Of a DNA stretch of 64,000 nt, positions 35,718 to 49,049 are shown piece after piece. Under the pieces are notes generated by a model, which was not told the origin of the DNA, did not search any database, and saw only the letters and a program-made list of their open reading frames with translations. The DNA is taken from NCBI GenBank assembly GCA_964057225.1, contig OZ059894.1, positions 5,704,001 through 5,768,000 of the forward strand, in the 5' to 3' direction. The number at the start of each line of letters is the position of its first letter. Position 1 is the stretch's first letter. The DNA is from Auanema rhodensis (Eukaryota; Nematoda; Chromadorea; Rhabditida; Rhabditidae). The position numbers and the translations under genes were made by a program.

Positions 35718-38700
35718 TTAAACGGCAACGGCTGTTTCAGCAGCTTCCTGAAAGGCAATCTGAATTATACGTTTAGGATGCAACAAGTGTCCAGGACAAG
35801 GATAAGAAAGAATTAATTTCTACCTTTTTCAATCGCTCATTCAATTCGCTAGCTTCTGTTTCTTCCATGTCTTCGTCTTCTACATATTCTTCTTTGCTGT
35901 TTGATGAAGCGCTCGTAGCCGGTTGACTTGATGGATTAGACACATTCAAAGCCTGTAAGCTCTATATATCACAGTTGATGCTATCTAATCTACATGAATA
36001 AATTTCAATATTATTACCTGAAGCCAGTTGAGAACAATCTGATTGCTCTGTGAAACAGCGCTACTTGATGGCTGAGCCGTGGAGCTAACAGGAGTATTGG
36101 ATAGAGCCAAAAGAGATGTAGCATCAGCTAAGGCTGATGGTGTTGGTCGTGGACGGCCTGAAATATTATTCCAATAAGTATTTCAAACCGGAATGGACAA
36201 ACATACCGCTTGGGGAGTCCTCACGTGCGTTTGACTGACTGCTGTTAACGACGCACTTTCTCATGTGCTTCTCAAGAGTTGAGTGAACAGAGAATGGCAT
36301 CTGACAGATATAGCAGTGATAGGTCTCTTTACCTTGCTGACCGTGTGTTCTCATATGTCTTGTTAATTTGCTACTTTGAGCACAAGCATATGGACAAAGC
36401 TGACACTTATATGGCTTTTCTCCAGTATGACTACGGAGATGAACGATCAGATTAGATCTGTTGGTAAAGACTTTCATGCAGTATGAACATCTCTCTTTCT
36501 TAACATTCAGTTGGCGACGGGCTGCTGGCTCAGCAAGCTCATTGTCATCAACTACGATGAATGGCTCAGTTTCTTCTTCTGTTCGCTGGTTTTTACGAGG
36601 TGTTGCTTCATCTTCTGCTGGGCTGCGTCTCCGAATTGCAGCTGATCCTGGTCGAACAGGGTTTGGAGTAAAAGCAGATGGTTCATCTGATTTCCCGATA
36701 GAGCTGAACAAGTTTGATTGTTGTGCTGTTAAGCTGTTGAGTCCAAGAATAGTAGCGGCAGCAGCGGCAGAATTGTTATAGTGGTGCATAGAACTATAAT
36801 AATCTTGCATTGCTGTTAAAACTTGTGGTTGCATCCAAATCTAGAAATAAACATTGAAATATAATTTTGTTTGAATCTTTGTGATACCCCAAGACCGGTA
36901 TTGTTGGCAATTCCGTTAACGGGATTCATGTTGTTCTGTCCCAATGATGTCGATGTAAAGGCACTGGCAACATGCTCATCATCCGTCTCCTCTGTATTAC
37001 CTCTGCAATAAATGTTATGTGAGAATCTCGGCATTCACGGTTATCATACCTTTTAACTCCAGTTTTGTTATCTCCAGTTTCAGAAGAGGCTTTCTCAGCA
37101 ATTTCTTTCAATCGTTCAGAGCAAAATGCTGATAAATTGAAAGCGCTTTTTGCACTAGGTTGAAGAACGTTTCCATTTTTCAAGGGTGTTGATTCTCTGA
37201 ATGTGCGTGAAAGCGAGAAGGAATCCGAATGAGAATTTGGCGAAGATGTAGATGTGCAGGAATGGTTGTCAGGTAAGTCTTCTTGACATATCCGGAGAGC
37301 ATGAGCTGAATAGCAATGCTTGACCAAGTTCCAAATATCCCCAAATCGTTCTTTACATGTGTAGCATGTAACAGAGCCACGGCGGCTGATATTATCTGAA
37401 AAAAAGCTTCAATTAAAATAAATATATATATAACAATAATATAAAATAAATTATCTTATATCTTAAGACCGAGTAATAACAAAACCAAAAATTTGAATTC
37501 ATGATTTGATATTTATTTTTTATTTCAGGAAGGATTCCCTTTTGAATTTAATTTTTTTCAAATAGCTTGAATGAGCTGTTTTATGATGTTGTGTGTTTTC
37601 TGTTGTGACGTCACAACAGCTTCAAGTTTCCGATCAAGCTTGATGAGCTAACCAAACAAATAGAAAGCGTTGGAGGCATGGGCAGAAACACCTTCAATAG
37701 ATTGGACATTATCCGGTATTTCTCCGTTCAGATTGTATGCTGCGAGTGTTTGAGGCTTCATTTCGTTATTAAAAATTACGTCGTTTTTACCAATTATTAT
37801 ATATCTCATAAACCTAACCAGTAATACAATTAAAAACTTTTCGATTGAATTTCTGATTTGGTATACCAAATAGATAACATAATAATCAAAACAAAAATTT
37901 AAAGTTCATACTCGCATGTCCCTCGTTTCCAAAATGCTGGAACAGCTAAGCAAGTAAAGATCGTTCGGAAAACGAGAAAGAGAAACGACCGATCACGTAA
38001 ACCTGCGTGTAGAGTCCTATGCAGTCACTACTATTTGCCGTCTTCGACATGTTTGCTTTTCTCTTTTCGCTTACACAGTGCCTCCGGGGCCATTCAGCCA
38101 CAGGAAGAAATGGCAAACAAATTCCTATTGACAGGACGATTTTGACTGTAAAGAGGTTCTGGTCTTCATGGCTAAGAAAGCCTCGCAGCTTTACGTGTGT
38201 ATATAATATGTAAAAACGAGAATAGGATGACAAAATTTTAGCTCGAGAAGGAAAAAGTGGTAAGTTACAGCAACTAGTCAATATGATGACAGTTTATTCT
38301 AAATACCAAAATGGAGAAGAAGAGAACATTCAATAAAATATAAGAACTATTCGATCACAATAGGAATGCAAAAGGCATTTCAAGAAAGAATTTCCTTTGC
38401 CCCATTTTTATCTAGATATCCAATAGAATTTGTTGACGGGGCTCTGTATTGCTAAATGGAAATGTGGATTTCATGTGTGCACAGATGGACACGTATGATC
38501 ATAACGTGCTTCAGCATTCAATTCCAATATGTATTTTGGAATGACATTTTTTGCTTCTTTCCGATTATGACGTTTTGAAAAGCTGTTTTGAATAGCACTT
38601 TTTGACAGCATGTTGTAGAAGAAAATTGAGTTAACAATGTCTACTATACTTTGAGACGGTTAAGTGAATGCGAGACCACCCTTTTGACATCCTAAAAGAC

Positions 38701-41700
38701 TCGTCCTTTATCTGAACTTTGATGGGATGCCACAATACAGAAGTGAAGGTAGTCAAATCTTTTCAATCTTCAATGAGATACGTTGACTTGTACAATATCT
38801 AAGAATGTGTTCGCTTGAAAACATTTCATCTCTCTAATTTTCGTTCTTTTCTAGACAGTTCCTCTTATGATTCTTGGCCCTTGGCAAGGAGAGAGAGCAC
38901 GATGTCGTTAGCCTTGTAAAAGCAGGTTTCAGACTTTCTAGAAAAGCTCTCCAATCCATTATCCTATAGATTCTATCCTAAAACAACCTTGAGACATGTC
39001 AAGACCTTAGTAAACGAAAATACCCCTTCAATGTATATACATATATCTACATACTATGTTATGAACTAATGGTACGCAATCAAAAAATTCCTCTCGCTTG
39101 AATTTAGAAAAAACAGAGCTAAACAGAAAATAAATAACTGCCACAGTATTATTGAGAATCGAATGTTGTTACTTCTCTTCTTTCTCTCTTAAACTATCAA
39201 AACATTTTACTCTTCGAATGGCTATCTTTGTGGCTGTAATCCTCAGTCTTTCTTGCAATCTCTAATCTTTTTCTGTGAACCATACTCATCATACACAACC
39301 ATCGTCAATTTAAAAAAACGTTGACTTTTCAATGGCTATTCAACTATTTGTACATCATATGACAAACTCTACGGCAACCACGAGTCTCTAAAGTAAGCAA
39401 GAGTTGTAAGAGATTCAAACCAAATCTCCACTGTAGATACTGTCCCTTCTATCTTAACGAACAACACATCAGACATATTCTTCTTTGCTCTCTTCTATGT
39501 CATCATCGTCAGTTGTTTCTGATTGTCACTTGACCATATCATATTTTTTCGTTAGCGTTACGCCAATCACCCCTCACTCCTCAATCTTTGGGAGAGACTG
39601 AAAACCACAACTAACAGTGATTCACATATTCCTCTTTATCAATCTTTTTTTTTCTCTCTCTCTCAGACCCAGACATGCACAATAAGACAGATTCAAGGGA
39701 GCGGGATAGAAGAAAACAACATGTTGACACTGGATCACGTGTAGTGCCAAACTGGGTGATATGATTGTTTCATTCTTGCAATATTTATCCGACAAGATAG
39801 AACATATAATTTCTTTTTAAAGTTTTGTTGTAAAGAAATTTAAGAATAACAAGCTTCCAAATTCCCTCATACCAATCTGTTACTGTAGCGAACACGTAAG
39901 TAAGAAAAAGTGTTCTTTAAGCGATAGAAATGACGACGATATGAAGTAATAGGTCAAAACTAGTCTCAAGAAAGTTGTGTGTGCATAATAGGTTGAGGTT
40001 GGCTTGCCGATTATGACATGCCTGTATGACGATAGTTATCGTCGTATTTCCTTCCAACGCTACTTTCTTTCTAGTCATCAACATTGCCAATCATTTGTAG
40101 AAAACATATCGATGCCAAAGACAGTGGCACCAAAACTTTATTTTTCTCTAAATTAATACTTCAGCTGCTTGCAAGGTCTGAATTGTATACGAGAAATCCA
40201 AGAGGCATGACGATCATGCTCTTCTGGTATGTCCCTGCTCGATGTGGCAAGTTCTGCTTGACTGAGTCTGTCAATATGTGATCGAAGTCTTTTGGCTATA
40301 CAGTAACCGAGAGTAAATAGAGATAGAGAGATAGTTGAATTTTAAAAAAAGTAGAGGAGTGTCAGAGATTGAAAGAACCGCAAGCTGGCAAATTGCGTAA
40401 TATTCAGTTACTTTTCTCTCTTACTCTCTCTCCTCTATCAAATGAATTTAACTCCACCTCCATCTTTTCTATTTCTCATCGACCCTCTCTTTTACTCTTT
40501 TTCATATTCTTGTATACCAAAAGACTCTCCAACCTCATACATTTGCACAGTTTTTCAACGGCTAACTTCGACCAGCGGCCAACATAGACCGGCAAATGGT
40601 AACTAGAACAAATAGAAAAAGAATTCCACCGTTCTATTTTTGTATTAACCTCCCCTCTTCTCTCTGTATTTCGCTTTACCTCTGAATCATCTAGAAGGCT
40701 TGTGATTCTCTGTCTCTTCTCTTTGCTTATGACCGTCAAACAGTAGAAAGACGTAAGAGACCGAAAACGAGTCAATGTGGGCTTACTGATGCTGTGCTGA
40801 GATGAAGTCATAAAACAGTCTGCTATCCAGCTGGACAATATTACAGAAGAGAAGAAAAGAGAAACGTTTAGGAATAGAAAAAAGAACAGAAGAAAAAAAA
40901 ACAAAACAAAAAATTATATTTTCTTCCAGACACGTTTCTTTGTCTCATAGTAGTGAGAGTGAGAAAAGTATAGGGACAAGAGATACAAGTCAAAGAGTAC
41001 ATCATGTCATTATTCTGATTCCTGCCTTCTGAGGCCAAATTTCCGTTTTCAACTATCCTCACAAAACATTTCGATAATCAATGTGTTGTGAGTTTCTTTG
41101 TGTTGTCACGGCATCCAAATATCGTCTCATCGTCTCATTTTCATTTTTCTTCAATTCCTTACCAGATGGTCGACATATTTAAATTTTTTCTGTTAAATAC
41201 AACAATGGATTTCGCGCAATCGCCATAAAATTTAAGCATGTGGGGTTGTTGTTGACTGTTAGTACAGTTTAGACTGTTTTCCAGACAAAACATTTTCACA
41301 CAAACTATTTCAAAACCAGCAAATATCATCAAGCAACATCATCAGCATAATCATCGAACTGATTGTCAGCAAAATTTTGCAATAAAAAAGAAACAACCAA
41401 AAATGGTTTTCCATACTTAGGTGTGGCAAATAGGAAACAAGGAATCTTTCAAAGAAGTTCGTTCTTAATGGTCTGTAGATATTCTCCGCCTATTATCACT
41501 CATTGGAGATATGAAGTGCAAAATTTGAAATAATGAGTTAATCAGGAGACGGAGAACAATGTTGAAATGAAACAATACATTTTGAATCATAATCAGATGA
41601 TAGCATGAATACGACGTAAAATATAAATGAAAGAAAAATATAGTTCAGTCATATCCATTAAAATGTTTTTCAAATTTCTCGAAAAATAAATGAAGAAACA

Positions 41701-42803
41701 TACCTAAATCGTTAGTGTCTGTTGTTACATCCATGTTGTAGTTGAGTAATAAAGGATTAGCTGATGTGGATCGAATACGATGCTTCTGTAAAATCTATTG
41801 TTTTTAATTTTCTCTTTGTTCACTTTTTATATAATTTTTTATAATTAAATTTTTATTTACCAGTGTAGGTGTGAAAGTTCGTCGTCGACTTTGTCTGTCA
41901 AAGTTTACTGTTGAAGTCTCCATAACATCTGATGGTGTCATTTTACCTCCACAATTACTAATCTGTAATACGAACACAGTAACATCAGCTCATATGTTTT
42001 TTATAAAATTACTTTATGTTCAATGTACTGATTAAATTGTGATATTGGGAAATTCAAATTACATTCGCCACACAATATGGTATCATGACGTACTGGAGGG
42101 CTACTGGCTGCCCGTGAAAGTGGAGAGTCCGTAGCCTTAAACACCATTAGTTATAAACTTTAGATAATATCTATATATGATTATACCTTCATATCTGTTA
42201 AATCAACTTCAGCGGCTGATTCCACACCACTATCTGAGGAAGCCATAGGAGTACCGCCTGTAACACAACCGTTATGAGAAACTACAGTTAGGGCGTTGAC
42301 AATTGAATTCTTTGCTCAGTTTCTCTCATCCTGGCTTTCCTTCTTTTTTCTTTCTATCAATAGATCTCTCGTTTACTTTCTCTCGTTCTCTACTACTTTA
42401 TGTACAACGGCCGTTTATATTGTTGGTTTATTGGACCGTTGGCACATCTCAAACTCTATGCAGTTTCAAGATACTCTCGAAGTCAAACTTTTGGTTTCAA
42501 CCGAATATCTCTAATCAAATGCAATCTTAATAACTCTCTCTACTTTCTACTTTCTACATACTACTTGACTATTTGAAGCTACAACTAAAAATAATTTACA
42601 ATCAACTAAGTGCGAACCGCTGTTCTTGTCCGGCTGACCTTCGCTGTCGACTTCGCTTACGTTCTTCCGGCGTCGTCTACTAGCTCCCTCAACTACCTGA
42701 AACACAATTTTCGTCTATTTGCCAACAATGAGTGAATGGATAAAAAAATGAAATAAAACAAAATGTATATTACCTGCGACTTTGAGCGAGAGGCACTGCT
42801 CAT
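35718..42803 (-). CDS. bcl-11: BCL11 (CTIP)-type zinc-finger transcription factor
   Basis: The first exon (42774-42803) reads [10 protein letters not shown] and splices in phase to 42618-42696 ([12 protein letters not shown]..., recalling the BCL11 N-terminal SRRKQ motif). The next exons, 42187-42257 and onward, encode the CCHC finger [20 protein letters not shown] with ISNC, whose C-x2-C-x14-H-x4-C spacing equals that of BCL11 finger 0. After a 4.3 kb intron come [20 protein letters not shown], then three tightly spaced fingers: [40 protein letters not shown] and [20 protein letters not shown], ending in Cys. TGEKPYKC and [12 protein letters not shown] match the C-terminal triplet of BCL11A/B. 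The middle finger pair of vertebrates is not seen. An acidic region ([16 protein letters not shown]) precedes the TAA at 35718. BCL11 proteins repress genes in neurons and other tissues through NuRD. Confidence 0.93.
37397..41702 (-). other. Large intron of bcl-11 (4.3 kb)
   Basis: It starts at a GTATGTT donor after the codons TNDL and ends at TTTTTTCAG before the DNISRRGS exon. It contains a 20-base perfect palindrome with a cAMP-response core (37600-37619) and less AT-rich blocks at 37,920-38,180, 39,640-40,300 and 40,540-40,850. Several open frames occur here on both strands, but none has codon or splice support. The intron may hold enhancers. Confidence 0.6.
37600..37619. promoter_or_regulatory. 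20-base perfect palindrome with TGACGTCA core
   Basis: The sequence CTGTTGTGACGTCACAACAG equals its own reverse complement over all 20 bases. TGACGTCA is the classic CREB/ATF bZIP site. The palindrome lies in the large bcl-11 intron, about 200 bases past the donor. Confidence 0.6.
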
Positions 42804-45800
42804 TTAAAATTGAACTGTTGTATATAAAAATTCGGACAAAAAAATCCGAAAAAAAAGATGCTGCCGCCTTCTGAATACTCCCCACAGATGACTGAGAAGA
42901 GATATGTATTAGAATCAGAGGCGTAGCACAAATCACCGGGTTAAAGATTCACAGGGATTAGCTAAAAATATTGCTGTTCCTGTAATAAAAATTAAATATT
43001 TATCGAATATGTTCAAGAAAGTTACCTCTGCTAGCTTTGCATACGAACTGTACTGTATAGTATATCAAATCTGTCCACCGAAATACACGGTAGTTAGATT
43101 AAAAAGTTGAGTAACTGAAATGAGAAAATAAGTTTGATAAGTCTGTCCAACATACAAAGTAACGCGACAATAGAAACGAACAATATGTATATACGAGATT
43201 CGAAAATATAAAACTTGAATAGGGAATAATGCCTGAAGCCTATCAGCATTAAAAAATATTAAACAAAGAAAAGACCGAAAGAGAAATTATGACTGATAAC
43301 GGGCATTTGAGCAGAAGAGCCAAAAGCTCCTTATGGCAGACACACATAGACTGTAGAAAAAGAATATGATATGAGACTGATTCAAAAAGAAGACGAATAT
43401 ATAATAGTAATTTTAAAACAATTTTGATAAGAGATTATAGAAATTGAAGATCCGTTTCGACCATTCAGAAATAATGTGTTATTATGTTGATTTGTAGCAT
43501 AAAACATTAGATTCAGATACATACACAAAGGCAAAGAAAGGAAAAAAAAAAGAACAAAAAATTATCCGACTCATAGAAAAATTGCTTCCTGAACGGGAGT
43601 GAATTGAAAAGCCAAAAAAAAAGAAAGAGAGAGAAATAGACAGAGATGAAGATAGAGATACAGAAAGAATAGAGATAATTCGTTGCAGAGCCTGTATCAA
43701 CATATATCAAACAATCTATCTGAGCTTTTTGTGGTCATGGATAGATCAGAGGAGACGCAACAAAAACAGTGATACAGATGACAAAAAACAAGAGATAGGT
43801 AGGGAAAAAATAGAGGAGATAGAGATATGTATGCAACTAATGACTGTCAAGCTTTCATGTATTTGTGTATGTTCATGCTCATATTTTAGTTTTCACTATT
43901 AGAGAATGACAAAGAAACTAAAAATATCTCTGAAATGAGACTTTTTTTTTTGGAATATTGATGACGTAGTTATGTTGTGTGTATCTGAAAAAGTTTATGA
44001 TTTTCATTCACTCAACTTTTCCATGGAAACAGTATCGGACCATATACGTTATCTTAACTCCAACATACGTCAATGTCAATCTCTACAGGTTTTTATTTTC
44101 ATAAAAATTTCTTCCGTGAACATAGCTGAGAGAAAGGTGTCAAGTCAGCTAAGCATGGTCAATGTTTCAAATGGCTCAAGAAAGAAGAACAAGTTGATTT
44201 TTTGGAAGACCAGCACGGGACCCTTGACGGACATTAGCAGTAGCAAACTGAAAACAGGATCTGTGACTCTCTCTCTCTATCTCTGTCTTTCTCTTTCTTT
44301 GTAATTGTCCTCCATACTCGTCTAAGCAACTTTCTACCTCTTTCTCTCTATCTCTATTATTTTTTCTTTTTCTATATCGGTATAAGCGTACTCACTTGTC
44401 TCTTCTCTTGTTCTTCCCACTTTTTTCTCTTTTACTTGCCATCTAATGCAACAATAAACAGATAACATTGGAAAGATTATTGTAGAACGAGAGAGTAGAC
44501 GGGCAGAGTAAGAGGAAAAAACGAAAATAATATTATAATGAAGAGATAATAGAGATATATGTCTGTTTGAAAGTTTTTTTTGCTTTCGTTATAGATTGTT
44601 ACTCTGTATGTAGTCATTTAGTGATTTGATGATAAAAATCGCAATCTTCAAGTCATTATGAATGTCCATTCGGCTTAAAATATCGTGGTCTGAAAATTGT
44701 CTTTTAATTGAGTTTACAGAAGAGATATAATAGTGCTGATGGTACAAAGGTAATACTTAGAATAATAAAATATTTCGATAACTTTCTAAAATATAAATGA
44801 CACATACAGTCTGACTAACATTTGTCTGAGTTATCATTTTCTTAGTCAACTTGTCTCGGTCCTCGTTTTTCTCGAAAGCGAACGCAAGTGTTTCTTCTGA
44901 TTCTTACCAAAACAACCCCTTGGCTTCTGCTCAATTGCCAACTGAAGGCAGGACTTGTAGGTGAAGGCGAACAACGAATGACACAGATTGTAAAGTGGTT
45001 ACTGGTCACAATTTTGTCTGTACTCCCATCTACTAGTGTCTTTCTTACTACTTTTAATTTTCAACTTACGAGCCAAATTTTCAACCGTAACCTTGCCCAC
45101 CTCTCATTTCACTCTCTCTTCTCCTCTCTTTTCACAGCCATCATATTTTTCTCAACGTCTGACTCTAGTTCAGGTAAGCCATAACTATATCGTTTCACAA
45201 AATCAAAAGTTTCAGAAGCAATAGGGCGAAAACATTTTTTGAAAAAATATCAGTGATTAAATAATAAGAATATAGAAAAGATATACAAATTCAGATAGCA
45301 ATATAGAGGAATATATGTAGCTTATTCTAGCAGGTGTATGAATACATGACTGTAGAATTGTAATAGTGACAGAATGATTGCGTGATAGCAACTTGAAAAG
45401 GACATGTTAAGTTGGAAGAAAATTGAACTCTTGGCTCATTCCCTCTTTCATAGAGTGATGGGAAGACTGAGACAGCAACGGGATTGTCGCTTGTCGACCA
45501 GACAGCGGAAGAGTCAAGCCCGGAAGACGGTCCGGTAGGGGCGGAGTCCACGCGGAAACTGGACGGAAAGACCCCCCTCCCTATACGCAAATACAGAAGA
45601 GGTGGAGAGAGAGCAAAACCACGTATTGGAGAAAAAGAATTGAATAAAAAATAGCATGAGATTTTCAGGAGATTTCAAAGAAAAAAAGATAAAAAGGAAA
45701 TAATAAAAAGTTGAAGTGAAGAGAAAACATGCTGAGAAAAGGGGAAAACTGAGCAAGGTAAGAGCTTCGTCTGCTTATTCTTCTTCTACTAGAAGACAAT

Positions 45801-46597
45801 ATTTTATTTTACAGATTTATAAGCAAAAAATGGAAGAAAATTTCTGGGGGTTGAACAGAGCGACGTATGATGGACACGAAGATGAGACAAAAAGAAAAAT
45901 ATGTTGTGGGCGAAAATAAAAGTTTGGAAGTGAGAGTAAAAGTGGGCGATGGGTGGACTAGATGTCCAAACGAAGGGGAAAATAATAAGAAGAAGCTACT
46001 ATGGCAGGCCGCTAGACGAAGGCCAGATAGAAAGTGATTCGAATGAGATGAAAGTAAGTGTGTCGGATGATGTCTTACAGGCTTTCAACGAAAGGAAAGA
46101 TCCAAAAGTGAAAAGAAGTGAAGAGGAGAAAAACTGGAGTGGGAGGCCGCCTAGCTGCCGCTGACATCAAACTATCTAAAAGGGAAACTGGGAAGAGCCT
46201 TGCTACATCTGGTCTTTTTTCTCAAGCCACCCGTGTTAGTTAGCATCACAAGCAACACACAAAATAGCATATTGGGCAGTAGGAAGCGATGGACAGCTGG
46301 TGATGGTAAGAGAAAAGAGAAATACCACCAGAAGAACTATTTTACTGATCATGGCAAGGAATATTCATTGTTGACAGAATTGAGGAAAACTATCAAAAAT
46401 GTATGTGCAGAGACGTGAAAGACGACCCTGAGGATGAAAAAATGAAAATAATTGGAAGAAAACGAAAACACCAAATACAGAAAACAGTCAAATGTAGAAC
46501 GGATAGAGAAAGATTGGATAAATATCATCAAGCCGGTAGACGAGTGCGGCAGAAACAACCGAAAAAGGACCGAATAGAAGGTGAAATGTGGACGAGG

Positions 46598-46640
46598 TGG
46601 CGGGGGGGGGAGAGGCAGGGGGGGGTTGTTGGTGGGGGAA
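46598..46640 (+). other. Clustered G-runs, potential G-quadruplex
   Basis: Within about 45 bases there are G-runs of roughly 10, 8 and 5 residues plus shorter GG groups. They are separated by short loops (AGAGGCA, TTGTTGGT). This is rare in such an AT-rich genome. The site lies about 3.8 kb upstream of the bcl-11 start. Confidence 0.6.
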
Positions 46641-46931
46641 AGCGAAGAGGCGGAGGACCGGTTGGATGCCAACTCGCGTTTCTCTCTCACTTTCGTTGTC
46701 CCCCACACAAACCATCATCAGCAGGAGAAAGGACGGCGACGGTGACGGCGAGGCTACACATACAGAGAATACAAAAAAGAAGGAGTCTCCAGACAGACTG
46801 TCGTTAAGAGACTGTTAAAATGCATGGAGAATGCAGGCATTAATGGTGTAAGAAAAAATGGGAAGAGAAACAGCTTGGTCCCCCCCAAATGGTCGGTTGG
46901 ACAGAAGATAGTGACAGTCGGCGTCGACAAC

Positions 46932-46947
46932 GTCGTCGTTGCGTAAT
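46932..46947 (+). promoter_or_regulatory. 16-base motif GTCRTCGYYRYGTAAT, copy 1
   Basis: It reads GTCGTCGTTGCGTAAT. It is related to copies at 51512 and 53721, all on the + strand upstream of bcl-11. The second half resembles PAR/C-EBP/ATF bZIP half-sites. Confidence 0.4.
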
Positions 46948-49049
46948 CACACGCGAATAGCCCTTCAGGCATTGTGAAGATGAAAAGTGAGAGCTAGTTG
47001 GTCCAGCCCACAGTTTCGTGCTTGTTTCTTTTCGTTTTCCGGCTTTAGCAACGAAAGAGAAAGAGAAAAAAAGAAAGGAAGATCTACATCGTTTACGTGA
47101 TCAGGACGAGGAACGGCATTTGCAGAAGTAGAAAAAGAAACAGAAAACAATAAAAAGTGAAAGAAGCTAATGGTCATCTTAATTTTCGTATCAAGGCGGA
47201 TGATGAAATAGTTGAGGTGGAAGCGAAAGGAGTTGAATACAGTTCTAGACTGCAGCAGTGAGTCTAAAAAGGAACGTCTTGATCAGTTACTTATCAAGTC
47301 GAGTAGAAACAGTAGTCTACATTTGAACGTATCATTTTTCATATACTGTGTTGGACATTAGGACGCAGCTATCGACTATACGATTTTTGAGCTGAAGAGG
47401 TCCCAGGGCAAAGTAGGAAGGAAACGACTCACTTTTTGATAAGAAAAAGTGTGCTGACCGCAGAATATCTTTCAAAAATGATGGAACACTATAAATTGTT
47501 CAGATACCATACCATAACAATTCAATCAAGCAACACATCTTTTCTGAAATGAGTAGATGAAATCAAAGTATATTTTGTTGAAATAGGTGACGATAAGTAT
47601 CTTTAGCGAGAAAGAAAACAGGAGGTAAATATAAGGTAAGTACTCAAATTTGGCTTTTAGACATGAATGGAACAAAAAAATATAAACAAATGTAAATTAT
47701 TATAGTATGGATGTTGTTTTCAATACAAAAACTGAAAAATTCGAGAGAAAACAGTTGTTAGTGGGAAACTAGTGAGAGTTGGCAAAAAGGTGAAAGTGGT
47801 TATAAGAGAAAAAAGAGAAAGAGAGAGAGAGAGATAGAGAGAGAGAGAAAGAGATATTGAAAGAGAGGGAAAAGAAAGAAAAAAGAAACAAACTAGTGCG
47901 GAGCAGAGTTTTTTGGATTAACGTAGCAACTAAAAGTACGATAAATCAGGTACTGTTTTTACATATATCGTAAAAGTATTTTGATAAATTGTTTTAAAAG
48001 TTTGTAAAGCTCAAGTCATTTAAGTATCATGTCATCAAATGGCCCTGAAGACACAAACTGGAGGTGTCCAGAAACTACTGATAAGAACATCTACATGGCT
48101 TGACCGAAAAATCTAGGCTCCAGGGCAGTTGATAAGAAAGGCATATCGAAGAATCATGCCTTTTTTCTTTTTCCTGCGATATAGCCCATAGATGCCAGCT
48201 GCTGGTAAGAGATAGTACTACAAAAATGTACTTTGATTAAACATCTTCATAGTTAGACCAAAATGTTTTAATAATTTTAGATTTGAGTAAATCAGCTTCC
48301 AAGCATACTGTATTCTGAAACTATTAATAAGATGTTGAGGATGGAAACTTTGTGTTGTCAGCTTATTTGTCATAAACATATTCTTCACTCAAATGAGAAT
48401 GAAGAATTAATAAGAGTGAGTACAAGAACAAGAACAAGACTTATAAAACAGAAAAAAATGTTTTTCTGTTTTTTAACAGTTTTGACCATCTGATGAAAAT
48501 AGATTGCATTTAACTTTCACCATGTGCAATGAAACTGTTTTGTTTTGTTTTTCTTTTTCCTCTTTTTAATTTGGCTGTCTCATTCACTTTTTTTTCTGAT
48601 ATTTACTACTTAGCCTTCAGGCTCACATTTAGTCATTTAACGATATTTTTTCCGAGGAACACACCGCAACGCAGAGTGACAAAGTGATGTGTAAGCAATA
48701 TGTAAAACGTATGCAATATGTTAAAAACGTAGATGTGGATAGGATAAAATAAAAAGGAGGAAAAATATTGTTAACGAAACAAATTAAAATCAAAAATATA
48801 TATAAGCTTATCAAATTAGGATTTTCCTATTAATTTTCTGATGACGATTACTATTACCTTCTTCATATTATGTATTACTTTTTGTTGTTAATCAACGATT
48901 TCAATGCCATTATACTATCACCAAAGATTGATAACTGTCACTCTATTCTTCATCCTTCATGTGTTCAAAAAAGATTTTTATCAGCTTTTTCGTTTTCTTT
49001 CTCTTCCATTCTTATAGGCAATGATGAAAGCAGAGCTTTTAGCATGTTT

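Larger units (their letters stand above)
42804..49049. other. Upstream region of bcl-11, no gene seen
   Basis: I find no coding exon here. Pyrimidine-rich blocks (44,260-44,450) alternate with long purine-rich + strand blocks (44,480-44,560; 45,600-46,560; 47,760-47,900, including a GA repeat at about 47,818-47,862). GTAAGT-type donors occur at 45,757 and 47,635, so untranslated exons are possible. Candidate regulatory sites are listed separately. Confidence 0.4.

Noticed and set aside
40476-40904. A 142-codon - frame in the bcl-11 intron
   Set aside because: Phe/Ser/Leu low complexity created by purine-rich DNA on the + strand; no domain or splice context.
46349-46818. Several overlapping 70-134-codon frames
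   Set aside because: They come from G-rich and purine-rich DNA and appear on both strands at once.
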